The notes beneath the pieces were generated by a model, which was given only the letters and a program-made list of their open reading frames with translations, did not search any database and was not told the DNA's origin. This document shows positions 1 to 6,777 of a stretch of 12,897 bases of DNA, piece by piece. A program made the position numbers and the translations under genes. Source of the stretch: MnTg04 sp036443455. GTDB lineage: Bacteria; Pseudomonadota; Gammaproteobacteria; Steroidobacterales; MnTg04. The stretch covers positions 1 through 12,897 of the forward strand of contig JAZFYI010000054.1 of the NCBI GenBank assembly GCA_036443455.1, written 5' to 3'. How positions within the stretch are numbered: position 1 is the first letter of the stretch; each line of letters starts with the position of its first letter.

Positions 1-791
1 AAAACAGCCCTGCGGACCTGCTGATAACCGTGGACGCGGGCAATCTTTGGCATGCTGCCGGGCAAGGCTTGTTCCAGCCGGTCGAATCGTCGGTGCTCGA
101 AGCCAATATCCCGGCGCATCTTCGCGATACCGACCAGCAATGGTTTGGCATTTCCGTGCGCGCCAGGACGATCGTCTACGATCCCGCCGCCGTTTCGCGG
201 GACGAGCTGGTCAATTATTTCGACCTGGCAAAACCAAAGTGGAAAGGGAGACTGTGTCTGCGAACCTCGAAGAAAGTCTACAATCAGTCGCTGGTCGCCA
301 TGTTGATCGCTCAACACGGCGAGCAGGAAACCGAGGCGGTCGTTCGATCCTGGGTTGACAACCTCGCAACGGACGTATTCCCGGACGATACGCGATTGAT
401 GGAGGCGATATTGGCGGGGCAGTGCCAGCTCGGCGTGGTCAACAGCTACTATTTTGGCCGATTGCAGAAAGCGCAGCCGGATTTGCGGCTGGCGTTGTTC
501 TGGCCCGCGGCCAGCGATGGTGGTGTTCATGTCAATGTTGCCGGTGCCGGCATAACCCGTTTTGCGCCCCATCGTGAAAAGGCGGTCGCCTTCCTGGAGT
601 GGCTTTCGCAGCCAACGGCACAGGCTGTGTTCGCGAGCGTCGATATGGAATTTCCCGCCAATCCCGCAATCGACCCCGATCCGCTGGTTGCGGCGTGGGG
701 AGCATTCGAAGCCAGCCCGGTTGACGTCGTTTCAGCCGGCGAGCTGCAGGCGGATGCTGTCAGGCTGATGGACCGGGCGGGGTATCACTAG
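1..791 (+). CDS. fbpA: Ferric iron ABC transporter, periplasmic substrate-binding protein (5' end cut off)
   Basis: This is the binding-protein subunit of a Fe3+ ABC importer. It captures ferric iron in the periplasm and delivers it to the permease encoded next door. The reading frame is open from base 3, so the gene begins before the window. About 262 residues are visible, and family members are roughly 330-350 long, so the signal peptide and first part of lobe 1 are missing. The opening residues (NSPADLLITVDAGNLWHA) fit the family. The adjacent tyrosines in NSYYFGRL (codons at 447-452) match the paired iron-ligand tyrosines of FbpA/FutA proteins. The C-terminus (LMDRAGYH) is typical in length and style. 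A permease and an ATPase gene follow on the same strand, which supports the assignment. The TAG stop lies in the outer edge of a hairpin repeat, and without that repeat the frame would run on a few codons. Iron is the likely substrate from the YY motif; another metal or anion is less likely. Confidence 0.9.
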   Translation, partial: NSPADLLITVDAGNLWHAAGQGLFQPVESSVLEANIPAHLRDTDQQWFGISVRARTIVYDPAAVSRDELVNYFDLAKPKWKGRLCLRTSKKVYNQSLVAMLIAQHGEQETEAVVRSWVDNLATDVFPDDTRLMEAILAGQCQLGVVNSYYFGRLQKAQPDLRLALFWPAASDGGVHVNVAGAGITRFAPHREKAVAFLEWLSQPTAQAVFASVDMEFPANPAIDPDPLVAAWGAFEASPVDVVSAGELQADAVRLMDRAGYH

Positions 792-852
792 CCCGGCTTA
801 TTCATGGATCGTCGCGATGATTGCGCAGAGCATTCATGAATAATCCGGGCTA
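789..852. repeat. 64-bp hairpin repeat (REP/MITE-like) between fbpA and fbpB
   Basis: Positions 789-806 (TAGCCCGGCTTATTCATG) and 835-852 (CATGAATAATCCGGGCTA) are inverted copies that match at 17 of 18 positions around a 28-nt centre. Both ends are bounded by TA (789-790 and 851-852), as expected of an element that duplicates a TA target. The left TA forms the first two bases of the fbpA stop codon. No poly-T follows, so it is not a standard rho-independent terminator, although its RNA would fold strongly between two cotranscribed genes. From memory it resembles AGCCCGGAT...ATCCGGGCT hairpin repeats scattered in proteobacterial genomes. No second copy is present in this window. Confidence 0.7.
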
Positions 853-867
853 CGAGCAATTTCCACC

Positions 868-2514
868 ATGTCGGTGACCCCACGGACGCATTGGTTGCGT
901 CGGACTCTGCCGGGACCGTGGTTTCTGGTCGCGCTGGCGATTGCCTTGCCGGCGATCCTGGCGGTCGGTGTCGTCGCAGGCGCATCATTCAGCCCGGATA
1001 CCGAAGTCTGGCCGCATTTGCTTGAATTTGTTTTGCCCCGGGTTTTGAACAATACCTTCTGGTTGGTTCTTGGCGTCGCGATAATCACGACGATACTGGG
1101 TACCGGTCTCGCGTGGCTGACCGCCATTTGCGAATTTCCTGGCCGCGGAATATTCGCCTGGGCCCTGTTGCTGCCCCTGGCAATCCCCGGTTACGTGCTC
1201 GGTTTCGTCGCCATCGGTTTGCTGGAATATGCCGGGCCTGTGCAGGGCTTTTTGCGTGAGTGGCTGGGACCGGGCGGCTGGCTGCCGCCGATACGCTCGC
1301 GTGCGGGCATTATCGTGGTGCTGAGCCTGACTCTGTATCCCTATGTTTACCTGGTAGCGCGCAGCGCCTTCCTGACCCAGGGCAAGCGGGTGCTCGAAGT
1401 GGCGCAGTCGGTCGGGTTCACTAGCGTGCAGGGATTTTTCAAGATAGCGCTGCCGATGGCGCGCCCGTGGATAGCCGGCGGCGTGATGCTGGTCGTCATG
1501 GAAACGCTGGCCGATTTCGGGACCGTCGCGGTATTCAATTACGACACCCTGACCACCGCTATCTATCACGCCTGGTTTGGCCTGTTTTCCGTAAAGGCGG
1601 CGCTGCAGCTGGCATCGTTCCTGGTGCTGGGGGTCTTTATCGTTGTCGCCATCGAGCAATGGCTACGCACCCGGGCACGCTACCATCCGGGGAAATCTCC
1701 GCCCGGTGGCCGCATTCGTCTTGGTGTTCGCAATCGCTGGCTGGGGTTTGCCTGTTGCGGGCTGGTCTTGTTGCTGGCCTTTATCCTGCCGTTTACGCAG
1801 CTGCTGATCTGGGCATGGCGCGATGTCGCCGGCGGTGGGCTGGATTTGAGATTCTGGGGATTTGCGTGGCGCTCGGTCAGCCTGTCCCTGACCGCGGCCG
1901 GCACCATAACCGTGGCCGCTTTGTTGTTGAATTACGCGATGCGTCTTGACGCACACCCGTTGAGCCACCTGGCTGGCCGGATAGCCACACTGGGCTACGC
2001 GATGCCCGGCACGGTGCTGGCGATAGGGATCTTTGTACCGCTGGCGTTCGTCAACAACCAGCTGCAGGCCATGCTGGATTTCCTGTTCGCGGCCAATGCG
2101 CCGCAGCTGGCCTTGCAGACCGGTCTTGCCACTATGCTGCTCGCCTACCTGGTTCGCTTTCTGGCGGTCGCCCATCAACCGGTTGCAGCCAATATGCTGC
2201 GTATTACGCCGGCAATCGACGAATCGGTCCGGGTACTCGGCGTTTCGGGATGGGCAGCGTTGCGGCGGGTCCATTTCCCGATGCTCAGGACCGGGCTGTT
2301 GACCGCTTTCGCGCTGGCTTTCGTTGACCTGATGAAGGAGATGCCGATCACGTTGATGACCCGGCCGTTCGGTTGGGAGACACTGGCGGTCAGGGTATTC
2401 GAAATGACCTCGGAAGGGCAGTGGCAGCAGGCCGCATTACCCGCCTGTGCCATTGTGCTGGTAGGCTTGCTGCCGGTCGTGATTTTGACTCGGAGGTCCG
2501 AGCATGAGGCTTGA
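868..2514 (+). CDS. fbpB: Ferric iron ABC transporter, fused two-domain permease
   Basis: Inner-membrane permease of the Fe3+ importer, 548 residues. It has two homologous halves of about six membrane helices each, the usual FbpB/AfuB/SfuB arrangement in which one chain forms the whole channel. Each half carries an EAA-type cytoplasmic loop that docks on the ATPase: near residue 176 (EVAQSVGFTSVQGFFKIALP) and near residue 452 (ESVRVLGVSGWAALRRVHFP). The N-terminus has a short basic cytoplasmic tail before helix 1. ATG 868 is the first start available, because an in-frame TAA lies at 841-843. It lacks a clear Shine-Dalgarno sequence, so translation may depend on upstream fbpA ribosomes or on the local hairpin. 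Its 3' end overlaps fbpC by 11 bp, indicating one operon with translational coupling. The family is certain; iron as substrate is inferred from the binding protein. Confidence 0.93.
   Translation: MSVTPRTHWLRRTLPGPWFLVALAIALPAILAVGVVAGASFSPDTEVWPHLLEFVLPRVLNNTFWLVLGVAIITTILGTGLAWLTAICEFPGRGIFAWALLLPLAIPGYVLGFVAIGLLEYAGPVQGFLREWLGPGGWLPPIRSRAGIIVVLSLTLYPYVYLVARSAFLTQGKRVLEVAQSVGFTSVQGFFKIALPMARPWIAGGVMLVVMETLADFGTVAVFNYDTLTTAIYHAWFGLFSVKAALQLASFLVLGVFIVVAIEQWLRTRARYHPGKSPPGGRIRLGVRNRWLGFACCGLVLLLAFILPFTQLLIWAWRDVAGGGLDLRFWGFAWRSVSLSLTAAGTITVAALLLNYAMRLDAHPLSHLAGRIATLGYAMPGTVLAIGIFVPLAFVNNQLQAMLDFLFAANAPQLALQTGLATMLLAYLVRFLAVAHQPVAANMLRITPAIDESVRVLGVSGWAALRRVHFPMLRTGLLTAFALAFVDLMKEMPITLMTRPFGWETLAVRVFEMTSEGQWQQAALPACAIVLVGLLPVVILTRRSEHEA
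2492..2496 (+). promoter_or_regulatory. Ribosome binding site of fbpC inside the fbpB coding region
   Basis: GGAGG at 2492-2496 lies 7 nt before ATG 2504, within the last codons of fbpB. It fixes the fbpC start and makes the 11-bp overlap with the fbpB stop (TGA 2512-2514) credible. Confidence 0.75.
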
Positions 2515-3559
2515 ACTGGACAAAATCGTTCAGGCGTACCGCAAGCGTGAGGTTTTGCAGGGAATCAGCTTCCGGGTCGAGCAGGGCGAAATCGGCTGCC
2601 TGCTGGGTCCGAGTGGCTGCGGCAAGACCACGGTTCTCAGGTGCATCGCCGGTTTTGAACCGGTGATCGCCGGCCAGGTCATTACCGAAAACACCGTCAT
2701 CAGTGGACCGGGGTTTACCGTGCCACCGGAACTCAGGGGCATCGGCATGGTGTTCCAGGACTTCTCTCTTTTGCCGCATCTCAATGTGCTGGAAAATGTA
2801 GAATTTGGCCTGCACCTTCTGCCCTCAGCCCAACGGCGCGAGCGAGCGCTTGAAACCCTAGCGTCCATGGGGCTGTCGAATACGGTCGAGGTATATCCGC
2901 ACGAACTGTCGGGGGGCCAGCAGCAAAGGGTCGCCCTGGCCCGGGCGCTTGCCCCTAACCCGAAGCTGCTGTTGCTGGATGAGCCTTTTTCCAGTCTCGA
3001 TAGCGAGTTGCGGCACCGGCTCAGCATAGAAGTCCGTGAACTGCTGAAAGAGCGTGGCACGACGACGCTGATGGTCACCCATGATCAGCAGGAGGCGTTC
3101 TCGATCGCCGACCGGATCGGGGTGATGCTGGATGGCCAGCTAATGCAGTGGGACAGCGCGTACCAGCTTTATCACGAGCCGGCCAACCGTTTTGTCGCCG
3201 ACTTTATCGGTCGTGGCGTAATCGTCAGCGGCCTGGTGGAAGACGGGGGCATCCGGATAGGGCTGGGATTGCTCGAAGGCGGCAGCGACAAGTTGACCCC
3301 CGGCACGGTAGTCGATGTTTTGCTCAGACCCGACGATATCATCCATGACGATGACAGCAAGCTGACCGCACGCGTCTGCCACAAGGAGTTTCGCGGGGCG
3401 GATATCCTTTATACGCTTTGCCTGGATTGTGGCGATCACTTCTACGCGCTGGTTCCCAGCCATCACAACCATCGTGTCGGGGAACACATCGGCGTGCGCC
3501 TTGAAGCGGATCACGTGGTGACTTTTCCGAAGTACGGCGACCAGAAAAATCCGACTTGA
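2504..3559 (+). CDS. fbpC: Ferric iron ABC transporter, ATP-binding protein
   Basis: Cytoplasmic ATPase that powers the Fe3+ importer, 351 residues, normal for FbpC/AfuC. All motifs are intact: Walker A GPSGCGKTT (35-43), Q-loop Gln85 in VFQD, signature LSGGQ (135-139), Walker B LLLLDE (155-160), D-loop SSLD, and H-loop His193 in VTHDQ. After about residue 240 there is a C-terminal TOBE-like regulatory region, as in the iron, molybdate and sugar importer ATPases. The start is set by GGAGG 7 nt upstream, and the gene overlaps fbpB by 11 bp. It is the last gene of the operon and converges with the FecCD permease gene after only 14 bp, with no obvious terminator between them. Without its neighbours the sequence could be a spermidine/putrescine- or sulfate-type ATPase; the binding protein and fused permease point to iron. 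Confidence 0.93.
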   Translation: MRLELDKIVQAYRKREVLQGISFRVEQGEIGCLLGPSGCGKTTVLRCIAGFEPVIAGQVITENTVISGPGFTVPPELRGIGMVFQDFSLLPHLNVLENVEFGLHLLPSAQRRERALETLASMGLSNTVEVYPHELSGGQQQRVALARALAPNPKLLLLDEPFSSLDSELRHRLSIEVRELLKERGTTTLMVTHDQQEAFSIADRIGVMLDGQLMQWDSAYQLYHEPANRFVADFIGRGVIVSGLVEDGGIRIGLGLLEGGSDKLTPGTVVDVLLRPDDIIHDDDSKLTARVCHKEFRGADILYTLCLDCGDHFYALVPSHHNHRVGEHIGVRLEADHVVTFPKYGDQKNPT

Positions 3560-3573
3560 GCGCCGGCTGGAAT

Positions 3574-4554
3574 TCAGGTGCTGCGTTTCGAATTGAGCAA
3601 CACCAGGAACAAGGGAACGCCAATCAAAGCGGTCAACGCACCGACCGGTAGTTGTCGCGGAGCGACCACGGTTCGCGCCAGCGTATCCGCGACCACCAGC
3701 AGGGAACCGCCAAGCAAGGTCGCAGCGGGCAGTACGATGCGGTGATCAGACCCGGCGATCAATCGCACCAGGTGCGGTATTACCAGGCCGACAAAACCGA
3801 TGCTGCCGGCGGTCGTAACCGCCGCCGCTGTCAGCAGCGAACTCAGCAAATAAATAAGCACGCGCAGCGGTCCGACTTCGACGCCGAGCAAGGTTGCCTG
3901 CTTTTCCCCCCGGGTCAGCAAATTCAGCGGCCGAGCCATGGCCATGCAGACTGCCAGGACCAGGACCAGGAGCGCCATCTGACCACGCCAATGGCGCACG
4001 AAGGAAAAGTCGCCCATCAGCCAAAAAAGCATGCCCCTGAGGCTGCTGTCAGGCCCCAGCGCAAGGATCAGGCTGATCAGGGCGCCCATGCCGGCCGCGA
4101 TAACGACGCCGACCAGGAGCAGGCGGGTCGGTGTCCAGCCGCCCTGCCGCCGGGCCAGGACAAAGACGATCAGCGTGACCGCCAGCGCCCCGGCGAAGGC
4201 GTTGCCGCCGATCCAGAAGCCGCCGAGCCCGGCCGTGATTGCCAGCAAGGCGCCGACCGCGGCGCCACCGGAAACGCCCAGGATATACGGGTCGGCCAGC
4301 GGGTTGCGCAGCAGGACCTGCATCAGGCAACCGGCGAGGGCGAGCATGCCGCCGGTGGTCAGTGCGGCCAGGGCCCTGGGCAGGCGCAGGTCGACGATCA
4401 GGGTGTGCGTCAGTTCGTCGGCGCTGCCAGCGAGAATTCTCCAGAGGGTGTTTGGCTCGACAGATACCGAGCCCACCAGCAACGCAAACAACACGCTGGC
4501 CAAAGGAACCAGCGCCATAACGAGATAAATCCTGGTTCTGGGCGCTGGTTTCAA
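3574..4554 (-). CDS. FecCD/BtuC-family ABC permease (siderophore, haem or cobalamin), no partner genes nearby
   Basis: Membrane permease of the FecCD family, which moves ferric siderophores, haem or vitamin B12 across the inner membrane as a homo- or heterodimer. The chain is almost entirely hydrophobic with about ten predicted helices. Family signatures include LRLPRALAALTTGGMLALAG, GVSGGAAVGALLAI and GSIGFVGLVIPHLVRLIAG, the last preceding the segment that contacts the ATPase. I place the start at TTG 4554 (326 residues, basic MKPAPRTR before helix 1) because a GGAG lies 8 nt upstream. The frame stays open to a TTG at 4623, which would add 23 unlikely residues. ATG at 4518 is another option but would remove the basic lead. 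Neither a BtuF/FecB binding protein, an ATPase nor a TonB receptor is adjacent. Its downstream neighbour is the convergent Fe3+ transporter, and upstream is the divergent rppH. The substrate cannot be decided. Confidence 0.88.
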   Translation of the reverse strand: MKPAPRTRIYLVMALVPLASVLFALLVGSVSVEPNTLWRILAGSADELTHTLIVDLRLPRALAALTTGGMLALAGCLMQVLLRNPLADPYILGVSGGAAVGALLAITAGLGGFWIGGNAFAGALAVTLIVFVLARRQGGWTPTRLLLVGVVIAAGMGALISLILALGPDSSLRGMLFWLMGDFSFVRHWRGQMALLVLVLAVCMAMARPLNLLTRGEKQATLLGVEVGPLRVLIYLLSSLLTAAAVTTAGSIGFVGLVIPHLVRLIAGSDHRIVLPAATLLGGSLLVVADTLARTVVAPRQLPVGALTALIGVPLFLVLLNSKRST

Positions 4555-4562
4555 ATGCGAAT

Positions 4563-4566
4563 CTCC
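4563..4566 (-). promoter_or_regulatory. Ribosome binding site deciding the FecCD permease start
   Basis: On the minus strand GGAG (complement of CTCC 4563-4566) stands 8 nt before TTG 4554. It is the best ribosome binding site near the 5' end of this gene and favours the TTG at 4554 over the upstream TTG at 4623. Confidence 0.5.
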
Positions 4567-4701
4567 GGCCGGTTCAGGTGAAATATACAGGCCAAGGGTA
4601 ATCAAGGCGGCCCGGGTGAACAAGCCGTACCCGCGGACTGGTTATGGGCGCCGCCATGTGGAACAATCGAAGCAGTTTCAGTTTTTGTCCGCAATGGGAA
4701 A

Positions 4702-5256
4702 ATGAAGGATTACATTGATTCGGAAGGATTCCGGGCCAACGTAGGAATTGTTATCAGTCGCGACGACGGCCAGGTATTTCTCGGTGGGCGCGTGAGTCAA
4801 AGAGGCTGGCAATTTCCGCAGGGTGGCATCATGACCGGGGAGTCGGCCGAAGAGGCCCTGTTCCGGGAGCTTCATGAGGAAGTGGGTCTGACCGACAAGG
4901 ACGTCAGTATCCTTGGGTGTACGCAAGGGTGGTTGCGCTACCGCTTGCCAAAAAAATATCAACGCAGCCAGAGCCTGCCTTTGTGCATAGGCCAGAAACA
5001 AAAATGGTATCTGCTGCGGCTGTCAAACACCGGCACGCGATTGTGTTTCGATTCTACGGCGCAACCGGAATTTGATCGCTGGCGCTGGGTCGATTACTGG
5101 CACCCGGTTCGTGAAGTGATTTTTTTCAAGCGGCGGGTTTATGCGCAGGCATTGACCGAACTCGGCCAGTTCCTGGGCGAGGACGAGCTTCCCCGTCAGC
5201 CGGAGTGGATGGAAGAAACGCTGCGGGCGTCCGATCCCGGCCCGGACGATTCATAA
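4702..5256 (+). CDS. rppH: RNA 5'-pyrophosphohydrolase RppH (Nudix hydrolase)
   Basis: Removes pyrophosphate from the 5' end of triphosphorylated mRNAs, which exposes them to RNase E and starts decay. It is 184 residues (E. coli RppH is about 176). The N-terminal DSEGFRANVGIVIS resembles the conserved RppH opening. The Nudix box is complete, G41-x5-E47-x7-R55-E56-L57-x-E59-E60-x-G62-L63, giving the Mg-binding glutamates. WLRYRLPKK, CIGQKQKWYLL and PEFDRWRWVDYWHPV are RppH-type segments that separate it from other Nudix enzymes. ATG 4702 is the natural start, about two residues longer than E. coli; the ribosome binding site is weak (GGGA about 4 nt upstream). It stands alone, diverging from the FecCD permease gene and converging with hemJ across a repeat element. 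In the 147-bp divergent gap I see no clear promoter. Confidence 0.95.
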   Translation: MKDYIDSEGFRANVGIVISRDDGQVFLGGRVSQRGWQFPQGGIMTGESAEEALFRELHEEVGLTDKDVSILGCTQGWLRYRLPKKYQRSQSLPLCIGQKQKWYLLRLSNTGTRLCFDSTAQPEFDRWRWVDYWHPVREVIFFKRRVYAQALTELGQFLGEDELPRQPEWMEETLRASDPGPDDS

Positions 5257-5266
5257 ATATTCTTGC

Positions 5267-5479
5267 CTAGGAGTCTGCGCGGTAGAAATATTCCTACTCG
5301 GCAACTGCTCCTGCGTTGCTCTACCTCCTGCGTCCCTGCAGTCGTGCGAAAGCGCCACAGCGGTCCATGTTTCCGATCTTGTTCGTTGCGTAGCCCCACT
5401 ATGCGCCTCAAAAGATCGAAAAACTGTCCTCGCTGTGACACTTTCTCGCTACGGATATTTCTACCGCGCAGACTCCTAG
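5267..5479. mobile_element. 213-bp MITE-like element with perfect 25-bp terminal inverted repeats
   Basis: The left end (5267-5291, starting CTAGGAGTCTGCGCGG) and right end (5455-5479, ending CCGCGCAGACTCCTAG) are perfect inverted copies over 25 bp. Weaker similarity continues inward (TCCTACTCG against CCGTAGCG on the opposite strand). There is no transposase gene inside; the interior reads only as short overlapping frames on both strands. With TA at 5268-5269 and 5477-5478 the element can be read as a GGAGTCTGCG-ended unit inserted at a TA dinucleotide, in the manner of IS630/mariner relatives, although no longer target duplication is visible. It fills the space between the convergent rppH and hemJ genes and its right tip includes the hemJ stop codon. 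From memory very similar sequences occur in many gammaproteobacterial genomes; that was not tested here. Confidence 0.8.
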
Positions 5480-5892
5480 AACGGACGAACGACCGCGAGG
5501 ATAATAATAAGAATCAAGGCGATCGTGGGTACCTCGTTGAAGACTCTGAGCCACCGGTCGCTGTGACGGCATTTTTTCTGTGCCAGGTCGCGGTGAATGT
5601 TCCAAAGATACCCATGGTAAAGCACAAGGCCGGCGACCAGTGCCAGCTTGATCTGCACCCAGAGCATCTCCAGGTACAGCGGTTGTAACGCAAGCAGCCA
5701 GAATCCGAAGCCCAAAGTCAGCGCGGCGCCGATAGTCATGATGATAAACAATCGCCGCTCCATGACGATGAAGCGCTGGTGGCCTTCTTCGTCGGTTGTC
5801 TGCAAGTGGTAGATATAGAGCCTGGCCTGGTAGAAAAGGCCGGCAAACCAGGTAACCATAAAGATCACGTGCATCGCTTTGACCCAGATCAC
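5476..5892 (-). CDS. hemJ: Protoporphyrinogen IX oxidase HemJ
   Basis: Membrane enzyme that oxidises protoporphyrinogen IX to protoporphyrin IX, the penultimate step of haem synthesis; it replaces HemG/HemY in many bacteria. It has 138 residues with four predicted helices, normal for the family (about 140). The essential histidine of helix 1 (His8 in WVKAMHVIFMVTWFAGL) and the lysine of helix 3 (Lys82 in WVQIKLAL) are both present, as are the RLYIYH and WLRVFNEVPT segments. The C-terminus AVVRPF is the usual family ending, so the adjoining repeat has not truncated it. The start is GTG 5892, preceded by AGGGG 7 nt upstream on the minus strand. An ATG 5 nt before it is in another frame and meets a stop after two codons. 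The gene diverges from the DUF6776-like gene across 133 bp. The TAG stop (5476-5478) lies inside the right tip of the MITE-like element. Confidence 0.92.
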   Translation of the reverse strand: MIWVKAMHVIFMVTWFAGLFYQARLYIYHLQTTDEEGHQRFIVMERRLFIIMTIGAALTLGFGFWLLALQPLYLEMLWVQIKLALVAGLVLYHGYLWNIHRDLAQKKCRHSDRWLRVFNEVPTIALILIIILAVVRPF

Positions 5893-5944
5893 TGCATTTC
5901 CCCTGTCTCACTCTTTATCCATCGCCAATATTGTACTTTGGACC

Positions 5945-5956
5945 TTGCTTGAGCAA
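5945..5956. promoter_or_regulatory. Palindrome TTGCT-TG-AGCAA in the hemJ / DUF6776 divergent region
   Basis: TTGCT and AGCAA are exact inverted copies around a 2-nt centre. On the plus strand its right half overlaps the -35 box TTGAGC of the promoter proposed for the DUF6776-like gene. On the minus strand it carries TTGCTC, 15 nt before a TACAAT box (5930-5935) that could serve hemJ. A regulator bound here could affect both genes. A 12-bp palindrome can also occur by chance. Confidence 0.3.
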
Positions 5957-5977
5957 TAAGAGTAAATACCTTATTGT
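5949..5977 (+). promoter_or_regulatory. Candidate sigma-70 promoter for the DUF6776-bactofilin pair
   Basis: TTGAGC (5949-5954), a 17-nt AT-rich spacer and TATTGT (5972-5977); each box matches consensus at 4 of 6 positions. Transcription would start near 5984, about 40 nt before the preferred GTG start at 6026. Confidence 0.4.
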
Positions 5978-6012
5978 CGCGGCGCCACCTGGATGAACTG
6001 CGGCGCTGCGAT

Positions 6013-6017
6013 GGAGG
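6013..6017 (+). promoter_or_regulatory. Ribosome binding site favouring GTG 6026
   Basis: GGAGG at 6013-6017 lies 8 nt before GTG 6026. Neither upstream in-frame ATG (5993 or 6011) has such a site, so the shorter protein is preferred. Confidence 0.55.
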
Positions 6018-6025
6018 AACCGGCG

Positions 6026-6751
6026 GTGGGTAAGTCACGTTTGATCGTGAAAAGTTATTCACCGATGCGGTCGCGCCTCAACTGGGCGATCGCGCTGCTG
6101 ATGTTGTTCGGGACGATCTGGCTCAGTTTCGAATACGGGCGCATGCAGGCCGGATTTTTTATTCTTGACGCGGTGGAGACGGAGAATGAATTGCGCCAGC
6201 AAATAGCTGCCCTGAGTGTGGCGTCTGATGGTCTGCGGCAGCAAGTTGCCGTGCTCGAGGCATCGCGCCGCATCGACGAAGAGGCGTACTCCCAGGTCGA
6301 GGATAGACTCCTGGAACTTCAGCAAAAACTTGCCGAACGGCAGAAAGACCTGAGTTTTTATCGCGGCATCATGGCCCCGGAGTCGCAGGCGGAAGGGCTG
6401 CAGATAAAAGAGATGAGCCTGTTGCAGCTTGGCGAGGAAAAATATTTCCGCTTGCACCTGGTCCTGATGCAGGCGGTCAATCACAGCCGCATCGTTTCCG
6501 GCCGGGTTCGAATATCTGTCGATGGCGTCCAGGACGGGAAGTCCGTGACTCTCGATTTTGAGCAACTGAACCGGCCAGGCGAGCAGTTTGAACCCATCGA
6601 GTTTTCGTTCAGGTATTTCCAGGAGTTTGAGCGAGAGCTGGTCTTGCCGGAAGGATTCGTCGCGGAACGGATCAACGTGGTGCCGGTGCCCAGCCGGCGG
6701 CCGTCGCGAGCCGTGCGGCAATCTTTTGACTGGCAACCGCAGACCGGTTAA
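6026..6751 (+). CDS. Single-pass membrane coiled-coil protein of unknown function, probably DUF6776 family
   Basis: No biochemical role is known to me. With start GTG 6026 the protein has 241 residues. It begins with a short basic cytoplasmic tail (GKSRLIVKSYSPMRSR) and one membrane helix (about 18-35, LNWAIALLMLFGTIWLSF), and a Glu/Gln-rich coiled coil follows (about 50-110, with LLELQQKLAERQKDLSFYRG). The C-terminal domain (about 115-225) is likely beta-rich and would lie in the periplasm. The layout and gene position agree with the DUF6776 family found beside bactofilin and erpA genes in Pseudomonas; the family name is recalled, not searched. ATG 5993 would add 11 residues but has no ribosome binding site. 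The next gene, a bactofilin, follows after 26 bp, so a two-gene operon is likely. A link to the bactofilin scaffold or the cell envelope is possible but inferred only from position. Confidence 0.8.
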   Translation: MGKSRLIVKSYSPMRSRLNWAIALLMLFGTIWLSFEYGRMQAGFFILDAVETENELRQQIAALSVASDGLRQQVAVLEASRRIDEEAYSQVEDRLLELQQKLAERQKDLSFYRGIMAPESQAEGLQIKEMSLLQLGEEKYFRLHLVLMQAVNHSRIVSGRVRISVDGVQDGKSVTLDFEQLNRPGEQFEPIEFSFRYFQEFERELVLPEGFVAERINVVPVPSRRPSRAVRQSFDWQPQTG

Positions 6752-6777
6752 TACTTTTACGATGTTCGGGAGAATCA

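Noticed and set aside
985..1659. Minus-strand frame of 224 residues inside fbpB
   Set aside because: Shadow of the permease gene: low-complexity Gln/Arg-rich product, no start signals.
3652..4581. Long plus-strand open frame (309 residues) opposite the FecCD permease
   Set aside because: Its composition is rich in Gln, Arg, Asp and Gly with no family features. It mirrors a GC-biased membrane-protein gene on the other strand, which has clear family motifs.
4555..4701. Fur box or cobalamin riboswitch upstream of the FecCD permease
   Set aside because: I looked for GATAATGATAATCATTATC-like symmetry and for a B12-box-like sequence and found neither.
5196..5441. 81-residue minus-strand frame across the MITE-like element (and a plus-strand frame 5263-5688)
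   Set aside because: The frame covers element sequence and the 3' end of rppH with no ribosome binding site and no domain. Similar short proteins in databases, as I recall, are translations of the same repeat.
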